Shown here: positions 1 through 6,007 of the stretch, piece after piece
Layout: every line of letters starts with the position of its first letter
How positions within the stretch are numbered: the first letter of the stretch is position 1
From: Actinomycetes bacterium
Lineage (GTDB): Bacteria > Actinomycetota > Thermoleophilia > Solirubrobacterales > Solirubrobacteraceae
Direction of reading: 5' to 3'
Assembly (NCBI GenBank): GCA_023429855.1
Contig: JAEZDB010000137.1
Location: 1 to 9,173 of the forward strand
Length of the DNA: 9,173 nt
Notes under the pieces: model-generated
What the model saw: only the letters and a program-made list of their open reading frames with translations
The model's database searches: none
Told to the model about the DNA's origin: nothing
Program-made: the position numbers and the translations under genes

Positions 1-23
1 GTTGTTCAGTCCCCCGGGGTGGT

Positions 24-50
24 AAAAAAAACCCCGCATCCCAGCGTGCG
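24..50 (-). terminator. Candidate intrinsic terminator of the secreted-protein gene
   Basis: Read on the minus strand, the stop codon at 53-51 is followed at once by a short stem (CGCA at 50-47 with TGCG at 38-35), then GGG and eight consecutive T at 31-24. The T8 run is the longest homopolymer I noticed in this very GC-rich window and its position after the stop suits an intrinsic terminator. The stem is only 4 bp with an 8-nt loop, so it is weak. A second possible pairing, GGGG (35-32) with CCCC (19-16), would put the T run inside the loop, which does not fit a normal terminator. Confidence 0.4.
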
Positions 51-3000
51 TCAGACGGTGACGCGGACCTTCTTGGAGACGGTTTCGCCGCCGACGGTGA
101 CCTTGACCGTGATCGTCTGCTGGCGCGACGCGCCCCGCTTAAGCTTGGCGCCCAGGTAGACGCTCGCACCGCGTTTGCCGCCGAGTTCGCGGACGGTCGC
201 CGAGGTGCCTTTGAGCGGTTTCAGCGCCTTCGGCAGCGTCAGCTTGACCCGCACGTCCTTCACGGTCGTCATGCCCTCGTTGGCGAGCCGCACCCGCAGG
301 CGGAGCCCCTTGCCCACCTTGCTTGCGGAGATCGTCAGCGAGAGCGACCCGGCCTCGCCCTTCGGACCAGCCGGCCCCGTCGCACCGGTGTCGCCCTTCG
401 GACCAGCAGCGCCGGCGTCGCCCTTGGGACCTGCCGGACCAGCCGACCCGGTGTCGCCCTTCGGCCCAGCCGCGCCCGCTGCGCCGGTCTCGCCCTTGGG
501 GCCAGCCGGACCAACCGCACCGGTCTCGCCCTTCGGACCAGCTGGCAGGCCGGTGCTCGTCGCCGTCAGCGCGACCGAGGTCGTGCCGCCAGCGACGTTG
601 GAGCTGAGGACCAGCGCGGCGGTCGACGTCGCGTTCTCGCGCGCCGGCGAGAAGCGGACGAGGACCTTGCACGTCTCCGACGGCGCGAGCGTGACGCCCG
701 TGCAGCGATCGGCACCGAGCAAGAAGTCGCCAGCCGAGGCGTCGTCGGCCTCGCGGATCGCGACGCGGGAGACGGTCACGTCGGCATCGCCCGTGTTCGT
801 CGCCGTGACCCACTGGCCGATGCCGGTGGTGCCGGCCGCAGCAGTCGGGAAGACCGGCGCGGTTGCTTCCAGGCGCGGGCCAACGGTCGGGTTGGCGATG
901 CGCCCTGGCGAGCCGATCTGGTCGTGCGCGGTGAACGCGCCGAACTGGCCGTGGACCGAGAGCGTGGTGAGTGCCGGCAGCGGAGCGGAGTAGCTCCCCA
1001 GTCCGACGTGGTTGTCGAACGAGACGTTCGCCGTGTTCGCGCCGAAGGCCACGCCGGTGACGCGGTCGCCGGTCGCGTTGAACACGTTCACGGCGTCACC
1101 GCCTCCGCTGAGACCGAGGCCCGAACCGCTGTAGTAGCCGATCAGGAATCCGGCCGGGACGGAGTTGTCGAACCATGCGCCCGCGAACTTCGCGGCCTTC
1201 GTCGCGTCGCCCTCGAGGAAGATCGCCGATTGGCCTGGGGCCAGCGCCGAGACACCGGTGAGCGCAGCCGCGCTAGCGAATGCGCCCGAGCTGTCGTCGA
1301 CCCTGAAGCTGGTCAGGTCGATCGTGGCGTTGCTCTGGTTCGTGAGCTCCCACCAGTCGGCGGCGTAGACCGAGTCGTCGTTGCCCCAGGAGGCCACCTC
1401 GGTGATCGCCAGCGGCGTGCGCGCCGCCCCGACGCCCGGCGAACCGGTCTCGGTGCCGACCGTGAACGCGCCGTTGGTGCCAGCCGCGCTCAGCGCGGTA
1501 ACGACCGGGCGGGCGCCCGTCGCTGCACCGATCGACTCGGTGTTGTCGAACGACTTGCCAGCCGTCGACGCGCCGAAGGCGATGCCGGTGACGTGGGTGC
1601 CGACGCCGTCGAAGAGGTTGACCTCGTCGCCGTCGGTGCTGAGGCCGATGCCCGAGCCGGAGTAGGTGCCGATCTTGAAGCCAGCCGGCACGCCGCCTGG
1701 GAACCACGTCGCCTTGAAGGCGTCGGCCTTGGCCGCGTCGCCGTCGATGAAGATCGCAGCCTCGCCAGGCAGCAGCGTCGCGACGCCGTTCAGGACGATC
1801 GCGGAGCCGAACGCGTTTGAGCTGTCGTCGACCTTCCAGCCCGCGAGGTCGACACGGGACGCGCCCGTGTTCGTCACCTCGAACCAGTCGGCGCCGTAAG
1901 GGGCATTCCCGCTGGCCCACGGCGCCGCCTCCGTCACGGCGACCGAGGTCGACGCCGGTGCGGCCGTCACGGCCGTCACGTTCACGGTGAGGTCGGCGGT
2001 CGTCGCGTCGGGCGCGCTGCCGACGGTGGCGTCGTCGACGGTCACGCGGACCGAGTAGCTCGCCTTGGCGGCGTTGCTCAGCGCGGTGCCGGCCTTGAGG
2101 TAGAGGCCGGTCGCGTCGACCTCGAAGCTCGCGGCGTCGGGGCCGGCGACCGCGAGGTCGTTCGTTCCCTGGCCGTCGTCGGTCACGGAGATCCCGGCGA
2201 TTTTCACGCGCGCCGTGGTGTTGGTGTTCTCCGGGAGGGAGGTCACCGGGCTCGTCAGCGCAACCGCCGTCGGCGCCTGGTTCGCGACCGCCGCCGGGGC
2301 GTAGACCCACAGCTGCGGGTGGTCGATGTCGCCGCCGCCCTCTTCGCTGACCACGTAGACCTTGCCGTCCTCGTCGACGGTCACGCCCTCGTGGGTCTGA
2401 TCCTGGATCGACAGCGGGTTGTCGGCGTCCTTGATGAGCGCGAAGGAGCTCTTCACGACGCCGGCGCGATCGGTCTCGATGACCTTGCCGGCCTCTTGGC
2501 TGACGAAGATCAGGTGATCGGCGTCGGGTGTTCCGGCCAGCGCCTGCACGTTGGCAAGCGAGTAGACGTCGGACACGTCGGTCGTGCCGAGCAGCGCCGG
2601 GTCGAACAGGTTCGTCGAGTTGTTGGCGACGGTGAGGGCGTCCCAGTCGACCGTCGTGGAGAAGACGCCGAGCGGGTCCTTCTCCTTGACCACGATGAAG
2701 CCGCCGGTCTTCGCGTCGTAGCTGAGTCCCTCAAGGCCGACGTTGCCGACCGTCGGACCGAATGTGACGGTCTTCGTGGCGCTGCGCTGCAGCGTCGTGC
2801 CGGGCGCGTAGGTGAAGCGCACGAGCTTCTGCTCGCGCTCCTCGGTCATGACGAACTCGCCGCCGCCGATGGCGGTGATGCCCTCGGTATCGTCGAACTC
2901 GACGCCGCGCGGGCGGGCGGCGTTGGCCGGGAGGGTCATCGAGTCGACGAGCTGGCCCGTCTTCGTGACCTGCGTGACCGAGCGGCTCCCGTCGCCGGCG

Positions 3001-3263
3001 ATGAACAGCGTGTCGGTAGCTGGGTTGTAGGCGACGCCCGACGCCTCCTGCGCCAGCAGCCCGCCGTCGGTCGGCGCAGGCACGGTGCGCGTGGGCTCGG
3101 GCAGGTCGAAGCGGCCGACGCGCACGTAGGTCGACAGATCGATGCCGGTGAGGGCCGCCGCAGCGGGAGCCACGGGCGAGGCGACGAACGCGGTCGCGGT
3201 GACGGCGACGCCGAGGACGGCCGCGCGCAGGGGGCGGCCAAGGGGGTTGGGTGGAGCAGACAT
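51..3263 (-). CDS. Secreted multidomain protein: SdiA-regulated-type propeller, cadherin-like, two lamin-tail domains, collagen-like repeat
   Basis: A 1070-residue protein predicted to be exported. Residues 1-37 form a Sec signal peptide (Arg-10/Arg-13, hydrophobic AAVLGVAVTATAFVA, Ala-rich cleavage region near 35-37). Residues about 40-325 resemble the SdiA-regulated/esterase-like beta-propeller family, with repeated strand motifs such as ASGVAYNPATDTLFIAGDG, GLEGLSYDAKTGGFIVV and HEGVTVDEDGKVYVVSEEG. Residues about 327-432 are cadherin-like (LPENTNTT, VTDDGQGTNDLAV, YLKAGTALS). Two lamin-tail domains follow at about 440-615 and 617-792. Residues about 795-905 look like an ASH/choice-of-anchor D domain (FSPARENATSTAALVLSSN). 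Residues 909-971 are collagen-like Gly-X-Y triplets, and 973-1070 a basic DUF11/CARDB-like beta-sandwich. There is no LPXTG motif or C-terminal membrane helix, so it may be released or held non-covalently. The ATG at 3263 is chosen because the signal peptide follows directly. The role is unknown; a calcium-binding or surface/matrix adhesive function is inference. Domain assignments come from recall of families, not a search. Confidence 0.9.
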   Translation of the reverse strand: MSAPPNPLGRPLRAAVLGVAVTATAFVASPVAPAAAALTGIDLSTYVRVGRFDLPEPTRTVPAPTDGGLLAQEASGVAYNPATDTLFIAGDGSRSVTQVTKTGQLVDSMTLPANAARPRGVEFDDTEGITAIGGGEFVMTEEREQKLVRFTYAPGTTLQRSATKTVTFGPTVGNVGLEGLSYDAKTGGFIVVKEKDPLGVFSTTVDWDALTVANNSTNLFDPALLGTTDVSDVYSLANVQALAGTPDADHLIFVSQEAGKVIETDRAGVVKSSFALIKDADNPLSIQDQTHEGVTVDEDGKVYVVSEEGGGDIDHPQLWVYAPAAVANQAPTAVALTSPVTSLPENTNTTARVKIAGISVTDDGQGTNDLAVAGPDAASFEVDATGLYLKAGTALSNAAKASYSVRVTVDDATVGSAPDATTADLTVNVTAVTAAPASTSVAVTEAAPWASGNAPYGADWFEVTNTGASRVDLAGWKVDDSSNAFGSAIVLNGVATLLPGEAAIFIDGDAAKADAFKATWFPGGVPAGFKIGTYSGSGIGLSTDGDEVNLFDGVGTHVTGIAFGASTAGKSFDNTESIGAATGARPVVTALSAAGTNGAFTVGTETGSPGVGAARTPLAITEVASWGNDDSVYAADWWELTNQSNATIDLTSFRVDDSSGAFASAAALTGVSALAPGQSAIFLEGDATKAAKFAGAWFDNSVPAGFLIGYYSGSGLGLSGGGDAVNVFNATGDRVTGVAFGANTANVSFDNHVGLGSYSAPLPALTTLSVHGQFGAFTAHDQIGSPGRIANPTVGPRLEATAPVFPTAAAGTTGIGQWVTATNTGDADVTVSRVAIREADDASAGDFLLGADRCTGVTLAPSETCKVLVRFSPARENATSTAALVLSSNVAGGTTSVALTATSTGLPAGPKGETGAVGPAGPKGETGAAGAAGPKGDTGSAGPAGPKGDAGAAGPKGDTGATGPAGPKGEAGSLSLTISASKVGKGLRLRVRLANEGMTTVKDVRVKLTLPKALKPLKGTSATVRELGGKRGASVYLGAKLKRGASRQQTITVKVTVGGETVSKKVRVTV
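351..539 (-). repeat. Collagen-like Gly-X-Y repeat, 21 triplets
   Basis: Within the large secreted protein, residues 909-971 are 21 uninterrupted Gly-X-Y triplets, followed by Gly-972. GPK occurs six times, with GET, GDT, GPA, GAA and GDA between. Pro sits at X and Lys at Y, and the KGE/KGD charged pairs are those known to stabilise bacterial triple helices lacking hydroxyproline. Nucleotide copies of the GPKGET/GPKGDT blocks are near-identical but diverge at third positions. Sixty-three residues is short for a stand-alone collagen rod but enough for a trimerising segment. Confidence 0.9.
888..1946 (-). repeat. Tandem duplicate of a lamin-tail domain of about 177 residues
   Basis: Two consecutive copies in the secreted protein, offset by 177 residues (V443-T-E versus I620-T-E). 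Matching landmarks occur in the same order: ADWFEVTN / ADWWELTN, VDDSSNAFGSA / VDDSSGAFASA, LLPGEAAIFIDGDAAKA / LAPGQSAIFLEGDATKA, VPAGFKIGTYSGSGIGLS / VPAGFLIGYYSGSGLGLS, VTGIAFGAST / VTGVAFGANT, and the closing GSPGVG / GSPGRI. The copies are clearly homologous but not identical, so the duplication is old or inherited as a domain pair. Confidence 0.88.
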
Positions 3264-3271
3264 CCGGATTC

Positions 3272-3277
3272 CAGCTA
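3272..3277 (-). promoter_or_regulatory. Weak -10-like TAG element before the secreted-protein gene
   Basis: On the minus strand TAGCTG lies with its T 14 nt before the ATG at 3263, the same place as the TAG elements before other genes in this window. The last base is G where a -10 box (TANNNT) wants T, so it is a poor match. There is no purine-rich Shine-Dalgarno site before the ATG. I see no convincing -35. Confidence 0.3.
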
Positions 3278-3308
3278 GACGGCGCCGACCGCCCTGGAAA
3301 GGCCGTCG

Positions 3309-3341
3309 GCGAGGGGGCGCCGAGCGTATGGGCGCCCTCGC
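3309..3341. promoter_or_regulatory. Bulged inverted repeat in the divergent intergenic region
   Basis: Between the divergent starts at 3263 and 3427, GCGAG (3309-3313) pairs with CTCGC (3337-3341) and GGCGCC (3316-3321) pairs with GGCGCC (3331-3336), with a 2-base bulge (GG) and a 9-base loop. The 11 paired positions could be a regulator-binding dyad or a transcript hairpin. In such GC-rich DNA short dyads occur by chance, so function is uncertain. The rest of this 163-bp spacer shows no other clear signal apart from the -10-like sites listed separately. Confidence 0.35.
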
Positions 3342-3412
3342 GCCGCGATGTAAACGAGCTGGGGCCGACCTGCGAACAACTTGTGACCGCCCACGCGACC
3401 TGGCCCGCGCGT

Positions 3413-3418
3413 CAGACT
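3413..3418 (+). promoter_or_regulatory. Possible -10 element of the queuosine-salvage gene
   Basis: CAGACT starts 14 nt before the ATG at 3427, the same offset as the TAG elements before other genes here. The first base is C, not T, so it is a degraded TANNNT. Transcription from it would begin at or next to the A of ATG. No Shine-Dalgarno site is visible upstream of that ATG, consistent with a leaderless message. Confidence 0.3.
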
Positions 3419-3426
3419 GGCGGGCG

Positions 3427-4299
3427 ATGCGTCTGACCGATCACGTCCGCGAGCACAGCGCCGCCATCGCCGCCGGGGCGAAGTCGGTGCGGATCGTGCC
3501 TGACCGTCTCGCGGCGATCACGCCCGAGCCGGTCGGTCCGCCGGAGCCGGAGACGCACTTCACCGAAGGTTCCCGCGAAGACGTCGCCCGCTACGTGCTC
3601 TGCCTTACGACGATCAACTTCGGCTCAGGCTGGTGGCCCACCATCGCCAAGCGACCAGGCATGTCGGGCTACTACACGATGGCGACCGGCCTGACCGAGC
3701 GGTTCCACGGCGATGGCGCCTGGAGCAACGACGAGCTGCGCCGCATCACGGCGGCCGAGGTCGCCGAGGTGCTGGGCCAGCAGCCGGGCCACGAGCTGAT
3801 GTCGCTCTACGCCGACGCGCTGCGCCAGCTCGGGCGCTGGCTCGGCGACCGGCCCGCCGGCAAGGTCGTCGACGAAGCAGGCGGCTCCGCCGAGCGCCTG
3901 GCCGAGTCGCTCGCCGCGGGCATGGCGTTCTTCGACGACCGCGGCTACTACAAGCGCGCGCAGATCGCCGGGCCCGAGCTGCAGCGCTTCGGCGTCGCGA
4001 CGTTCAAGGACCTGGACCGACTGACCCTGTTCGCCGACAACCTCGTCCCGCACGTGCTGCGCGTCGACCGGGCGCTCGTCTACTCCGAGCCGCTCGCCAC
4101 CGCGATCGACGAAGGCCGGCTTCTCCCCCACGGCTCGTGGGAGCAGGAGATCCGCTCGTGCGCGATCCAGGCCGTCGAGCAGCTCGCGGGCCTCAGCGGC
4201 GCCGCGCCGCACGAGCTCGACATGGCGCTCTGGTCGCACGGCCAGTCGCCGAGCTACAAGGCGCAGCCCCGGCACCGCCACCGCACCGTCTTCTACTAG
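3427..4299 (+). CDS. qng1: Queuosine 5'-phosphate N-glycosylase/hydrolase family (Qng1, DUF2419) queuine salvage protein
   Basis: A 290-residue protein of the queuosine-salvage family (Qng1, formerly C9orf64/DUF2419), whose members release the base queuine from queuosine 5'-monophosphate so that tRNA-guanine transglycosylase can reuse it. Segments that line up with the human protein as I recall it: INFGSGWW (63-70; human LNFSFW region), MSGYYTMATGL, YYKRAQI, LTLFADNLVPHVLR (human TMFADYRVPQVL), HGSWEQEIRSCAIQAVEQL (human YGDRQEVEIRGCSLWCVEL), and the C-terminal HRHRTVFY end (human FHRIRCIYY). It is cytoplasmic, with no signal peptide. The frame stays open upstream to 3142, but ATG 3427 is chosen because family similarity begins just after it (HSAAIAAGAKSVRI) and the upstream translation looks non-coding. 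It ends 48 bp from the convergent cupin gene. Substrate choice in this organism (queuosine monophosphate versus nucleoside) cannot be read from sequence. Confidence 0.92.
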   Translation: MRLTDHVREHSAAIAAGAKSVRIVPDRLAAITPEPVGPPEPETHFTEGSREDVARYVLCLTTINFGSGWWPTIAKRPGMSGYYTMATGLTERFHGDGAWSNDELRRITAAEVAEVLGQQPGHELMSLYADALRQLGRWLGDRPAGKVVDEAGGSAERLAESLAAGMAFFDDRGYYKRAQIAGPELQRFGVATFKDLDRLTLFADNLVPHVLRVDRALVYSEPLATAIDEGRLLPHGSWEQEIRSCAIQAVEQLAGLSGAAPHELDMALWSHGQSPSYKAQPRHRHRTVFY

Positions 4300-4306
4300 C
4301 GCCTCT

Positions 4307-4339
4307 CCCCGTCGGGGCCAAACGCGACGCGTTCGGCCC
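4307..4339. terminator. Convergent-gene dyad, probable bidirectional terminator
   Basis: The 48-bp gap between the convergent queuosine-salvage and cupin genes holds two stems. CCCC (4307-4310) pairs with GGGG (4314-4317). Overlapping it is a 25-bp dyad centred on 4327: GGGCCAAACGCG (4315-4326) against CGCGTTCGGCCC (4328-4339), with 11 of 12 positions complementary (A4320/C4334 is the mismatch). The hairpin would work from either strand. No U run follows on either side, so it is not a textbook intrinsic terminator. The end of both genes here supports a termination or 3'-end stabilising role. Confidence 0.55.
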
Positions 4340-4347
4340 GGCCTGCG

Positions 4348-4854
4348 TTAGAGCCCCGTCGGCGGCTCCACGGGTTTGATGTCGCCGTTGTCGTAGGGCA
4401 CCTCGTCGCTCGTGCGGAAGAGCTGCCAGAGCTTGCCGTCGCCCGGCGGGCGCTCGAAGACGCCGATCTTGCCCTGCTCGGGGTAGGCGACGATGTCGGG
4501 CTCGCCGCTCGTGCTGATCGACAGGAACCGCACGAGGCCGGGCCCGTCGTTGTAGATCTGGTGGCCGCCTTCCTCGCCAGGCAGGAACGCGACGACCGCG
4601 CCGCGCTCGAGCCGCCGCCAGCCGCGGGCGTCCTTGAGCAGCGGCCGGCCTTCGAGGACGATCAGCTGTTCTTCCTCGACGTAGTGGAAGTGGTAGGGGT
4701 ACGCGCCGTTGCCGGGCGGGACGTCCCACACGCTCGTCCCGAGGCGGCGGCTGCCGGCCTCGTCGCCCACCCGGCGACGCATCGAGCCGTAGCCGGGAAT
4801 GCCCCGGGTCTCGCTCCCGGGGTCGTAGATGTTCGGGTCGGACGGGATGGACAC
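4348..4854 (-). CDS. Small single-domain cupin protein
   Basis: A 168-residue protein with one cupin barrel. Motif 1 is at residues 50-69 (G50, H55, H57, E61 or E62, G69) and motif 2 at 85-102 (G85, P92-G93, H98, N102), so all usual metal ligands (two His, Glu, His) are present. Small cupins of this kind bind a metal and serve as isomerases, dioxygenases or ligand sensors; the substrate cannot be told. The GTG at 4854 is chosen as start because TAGCGT lies exactly 7 nt before it, as before the serine acetyltransferase ATG. An in-frame ATG at 4884 would add 10 residues (GERAASVRR) and would place that motif inside the gene. It lies 46 nt downstream of the SDR gene on the same strand, so it could be read through from it as well as from its own promoter. 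No export signal. Confidence 0.85.
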   Translation of the reverse strand: MSIPSDPNIYDPGSETRGIPGYGSMRRRVGDEAGSRRLGTSVWDVPPGNGAYPYHFHYVEEEQLIVLEGRPLLKDARGWRRLERGAVVAFLPGEEGGHQIYNDGPGLVRFLSISTSGEPDIVAYPEQGKIGVFERPPGDGKLWQLFRTSDEVPYDNGDIKPVEPPTGL

Positions 4855-4861
4855 GCGCCGC

Positions 4862-4867
4862 ACGCTA
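4862..4867 (-). promoter_or_regulatory. -10 element (TAGCGT) of a leaderless cupin transcript
   Basis: On the minus strand TAGCGT fits the -10 consensus TANNNT and is followed by 7 nt and then GTG at 4854, so transcription would begin at the start codon. The 11-mer CCGCTAGCGTG around it recurs unchanged before the serine acetyltransferase ATG with the same spacing. No convincing -35 is seen 16-18 nt upstream, and there is no Shine-Dalgarno site. This element decides the start choice of the cupin. Confidence 0.55.
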
Positions 4868-4900
4868 GCGGCGCGTTCCCCCATCGGCCCCGGTGGCCCG

Positions 4901-5860
4901 CTACTTGGCTGCGCCGGCCTTCTCGCTCTTCTGGGCAGCGCTGCTCTTGGCCGCGCCGGTCTTCGCGCCGCCGGCCTTGGCAGCCTTCGACGCCGCCGTC
5001 GCCTCAGCCGCGCGGTCGCGGACAACCGACTCGTCGGCCTGGCCGATCGCCTTGAGCAGACGGCCCTTGGCCGCGAGCATCCGCTTCTCCGAGAGCGGCT
5101 GTGCGATCCCGCGGCCAGCAAGCACGCCGCCGACGTACCGCGGCGCCCACGTGCGATCGCTGCGATTGAGGATCGCGCGCTCGATCGCGTCGACGGCATG
5201 GTCGACCGTGACCGTCTTGCGGATGAAGCCCGGCATGAGCTTCTCGAGCGTCTTCGTCGACTCGTCGCTGAAGGCGTCGCGCACCATGTCGGTGTCGATG
5301 AACCCGAAGTACGCGCAGCCGACGCCGACGCCCTGCGGCACCATCTCGACGCGGATCGCGTTCGTCAGCGCCTCGACGCCAGCCTTCGACGACGCATACG
5401 CCGACATGAGGGGCGCGTGCGTGGCGGCAGCGAGCGAGGCGATGTTCAGCAGGTAGCCCCCGGACTTGACCAGGTGCGGGAGGACGACCTTGTCGGTGCG
5501 CACGACGCCGAAGAGGTTGATCTCCAGCTCGCGCTCGATCTGCGCCAGCGGCGCGTTGTTGAACGAGCCCACGTAGTGCACGCCGGCATTGGCGATGGCC
5601 ACGTCGATGCCGCCGAACTTCGCGACCGTGCCGTCGACCGCAGCCTGCAGCTGCTCGACGCTGGTCACGTCGGCCTCGAACCACGCGGCGCGCTCCGCGC
5701 CGAGCGACTGCACGCGCTCGGCGAGCAGGTCGGGCTCCAACCCCACGAGCGACACCTTGGCGCCGCCGGCGTGCAGCCGCTTGGCCGACTCCCAGCCGAT
5801 GCCCCGGGCCGACCCCGTGATGAGGACGGTCTTCCCCGCGTATGACGTGCTCTTGCCCAT
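4901..5860 (-). CDS. Classical short-chain dehydrogenase/reductase with Lys/Ala-rich C-terminal tail
   Basis: A 319-residue NAD(P)-dependent oxidoreductase with a Rossmann fold. Nucleotide-binding motif TGSARGIG is at 15-22, D64-V is the adenine-contact position, NAG at 91-93, and the catalytic tetrad is N115, S142, Y155, K159 (YASSK). The catalytic core ends near residue 250. Residues 250-280 form a basic linker typical of longer acyl/lipid or xenobiotic-type SDRs, and residues 281-319 are a low-complexity Ala/Lys/Ser/Gly tail that resembles histone H1-like or mycobacterial Lys-Ala tails. The substrate is unknown. The ATG at 5860 has a purine-rich site GAGAAGAG 7 nt upstream, the only clear Shine-Dalgarno-like site in the window. 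A 22-bp palindrome just upstream suggests repressor control, often TetR-type for such genes, although no regulator gene is in the window. The cupin follows 46 nt downstream. Confidence 0.93.
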   Translation of the reverse strand: MGKSTSYAGKTVLITGSARGIGWESAKRLHAGGAKVSLVGLEPDLLAERVQSLGAERAAWFEADVTSVEQLQAAVDGTVAKFGGIDVAIANAGVHYVGSFNNAPLAQIERELEINLFGVVRTDKVVLPHLVKSGGYLLNIASLAAATHAPLMSAYASSKAGVEALTNAIRVEMVPQGVGVGCAYFGFIDTDMVRDAFSDESTKTLEKLMPGFIRKTVTVDHAVDAIERAILNRSDRTWAPRYVGGVLAGRGIAQPLSEKRMLAAKGRLLKAIGQADESVVRDRAAEATAASKAAKAGGAKTGAAKSSAAQKSEKAGAAK

Positions 5861-5867
5861 GAACGAA

Positions 5868-5875
5868 CTCTTCTC
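5868..5875 (-). promoter_or_regulatory. Shine-Dalgarno-like site of the SDR gene
   Basis: GAGAAGAG on the minus strand ends 7 nt before the ATG at 5860. It is the clearest ribosome-binding site in the window, where most other starts have none, and it supports the chosen start. Confidence 0.6.
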
Positions 5876-5878
5876 AGC

Positions 5879-5900
5879 GTAGTTTCACTGGTGTAACTAC
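5879..5900 (-). promoter_or_regulatory. 22-bp palindromic operator candidate before the SDR gene
   Basis: Minus strand: left arm GTAGTTACAC, two-base centre CA, right arm GTGAAACTAC; nine of ten arm positions are complementary (one A/A mismatch). It is an AT-richer island in GC-rich DNA and sits 19-40 bp upstream of the SDR start, overlapping the place where the promoter must be; TACGCT (5881-5876), a possible -10, abuts it. The arm length, tiny spacer and location fit a TetR-family dimer operator. The family is inferred from shape only. The NAT gene ends 107 bp away on the other side, so the target is the SDR gene. Confidence 0.65.
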
Positions 5901-6007
5901 GAGTCTGGCACACGGGCGTACCACTGCGCTACCCGGCCGTCCGTCTAGGCGCGCGGACGAGCAGATCCGGCCGAGCCCGACGTTCGCGCGTGAGCGGCGA
6001 CCAGGCG

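Noticed and set aside
351..539. Collagen-coding repeat as a CRISPR array or DNA minisatellite
   Set aside because: The repeats follow codon triplets, are in frame and have no constant-length spacers; the periodicity is protein-level Gly-X-Y.
175..993. Long plus-strand open frame opposite the collagen and ASH region (Pro/Ala/Ser-rich)
   Set aside because: It is the antisense of the Gly-X-Y repeat; its GPAGPxxPVSPFG periodicity comes from the collagen codons. The minus-strand frame has clear domains and a signal peptide.
2319..3278. Plus-strand open frame of about 319 residues opposite the propeller domain
   Set aside because: Composition is Arg/Val/Asp/Gly-rich without recognisable motifs, typical of an antisense frame in high-GC DNA. 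The opposite strand codes for a convincing propeller and signal peptide.
4855..4884. Cupin start at ATG 4884
   Set aside because: Possible, but the TAGCGT element, identical in sequence and spacing to the one before the serine acetyltransferase, would then be inside the gene; GTG 4854 fits it exactly.
4829..5845. Plus-strand frame opposite the SDR gene
   Set aside because: The SDR has all catalytic motifs on the minus strand; the opposite frame is an Arg/His/Asp-rich mirror with no family resemblance.
4348..5860. SDR plus cupin as part of a polyketide or antibiotic gene cluster
   Set aside because: No synthase, carrier protein, transporter or regulator is in the window; the neighbours are housekeeping-type genes.
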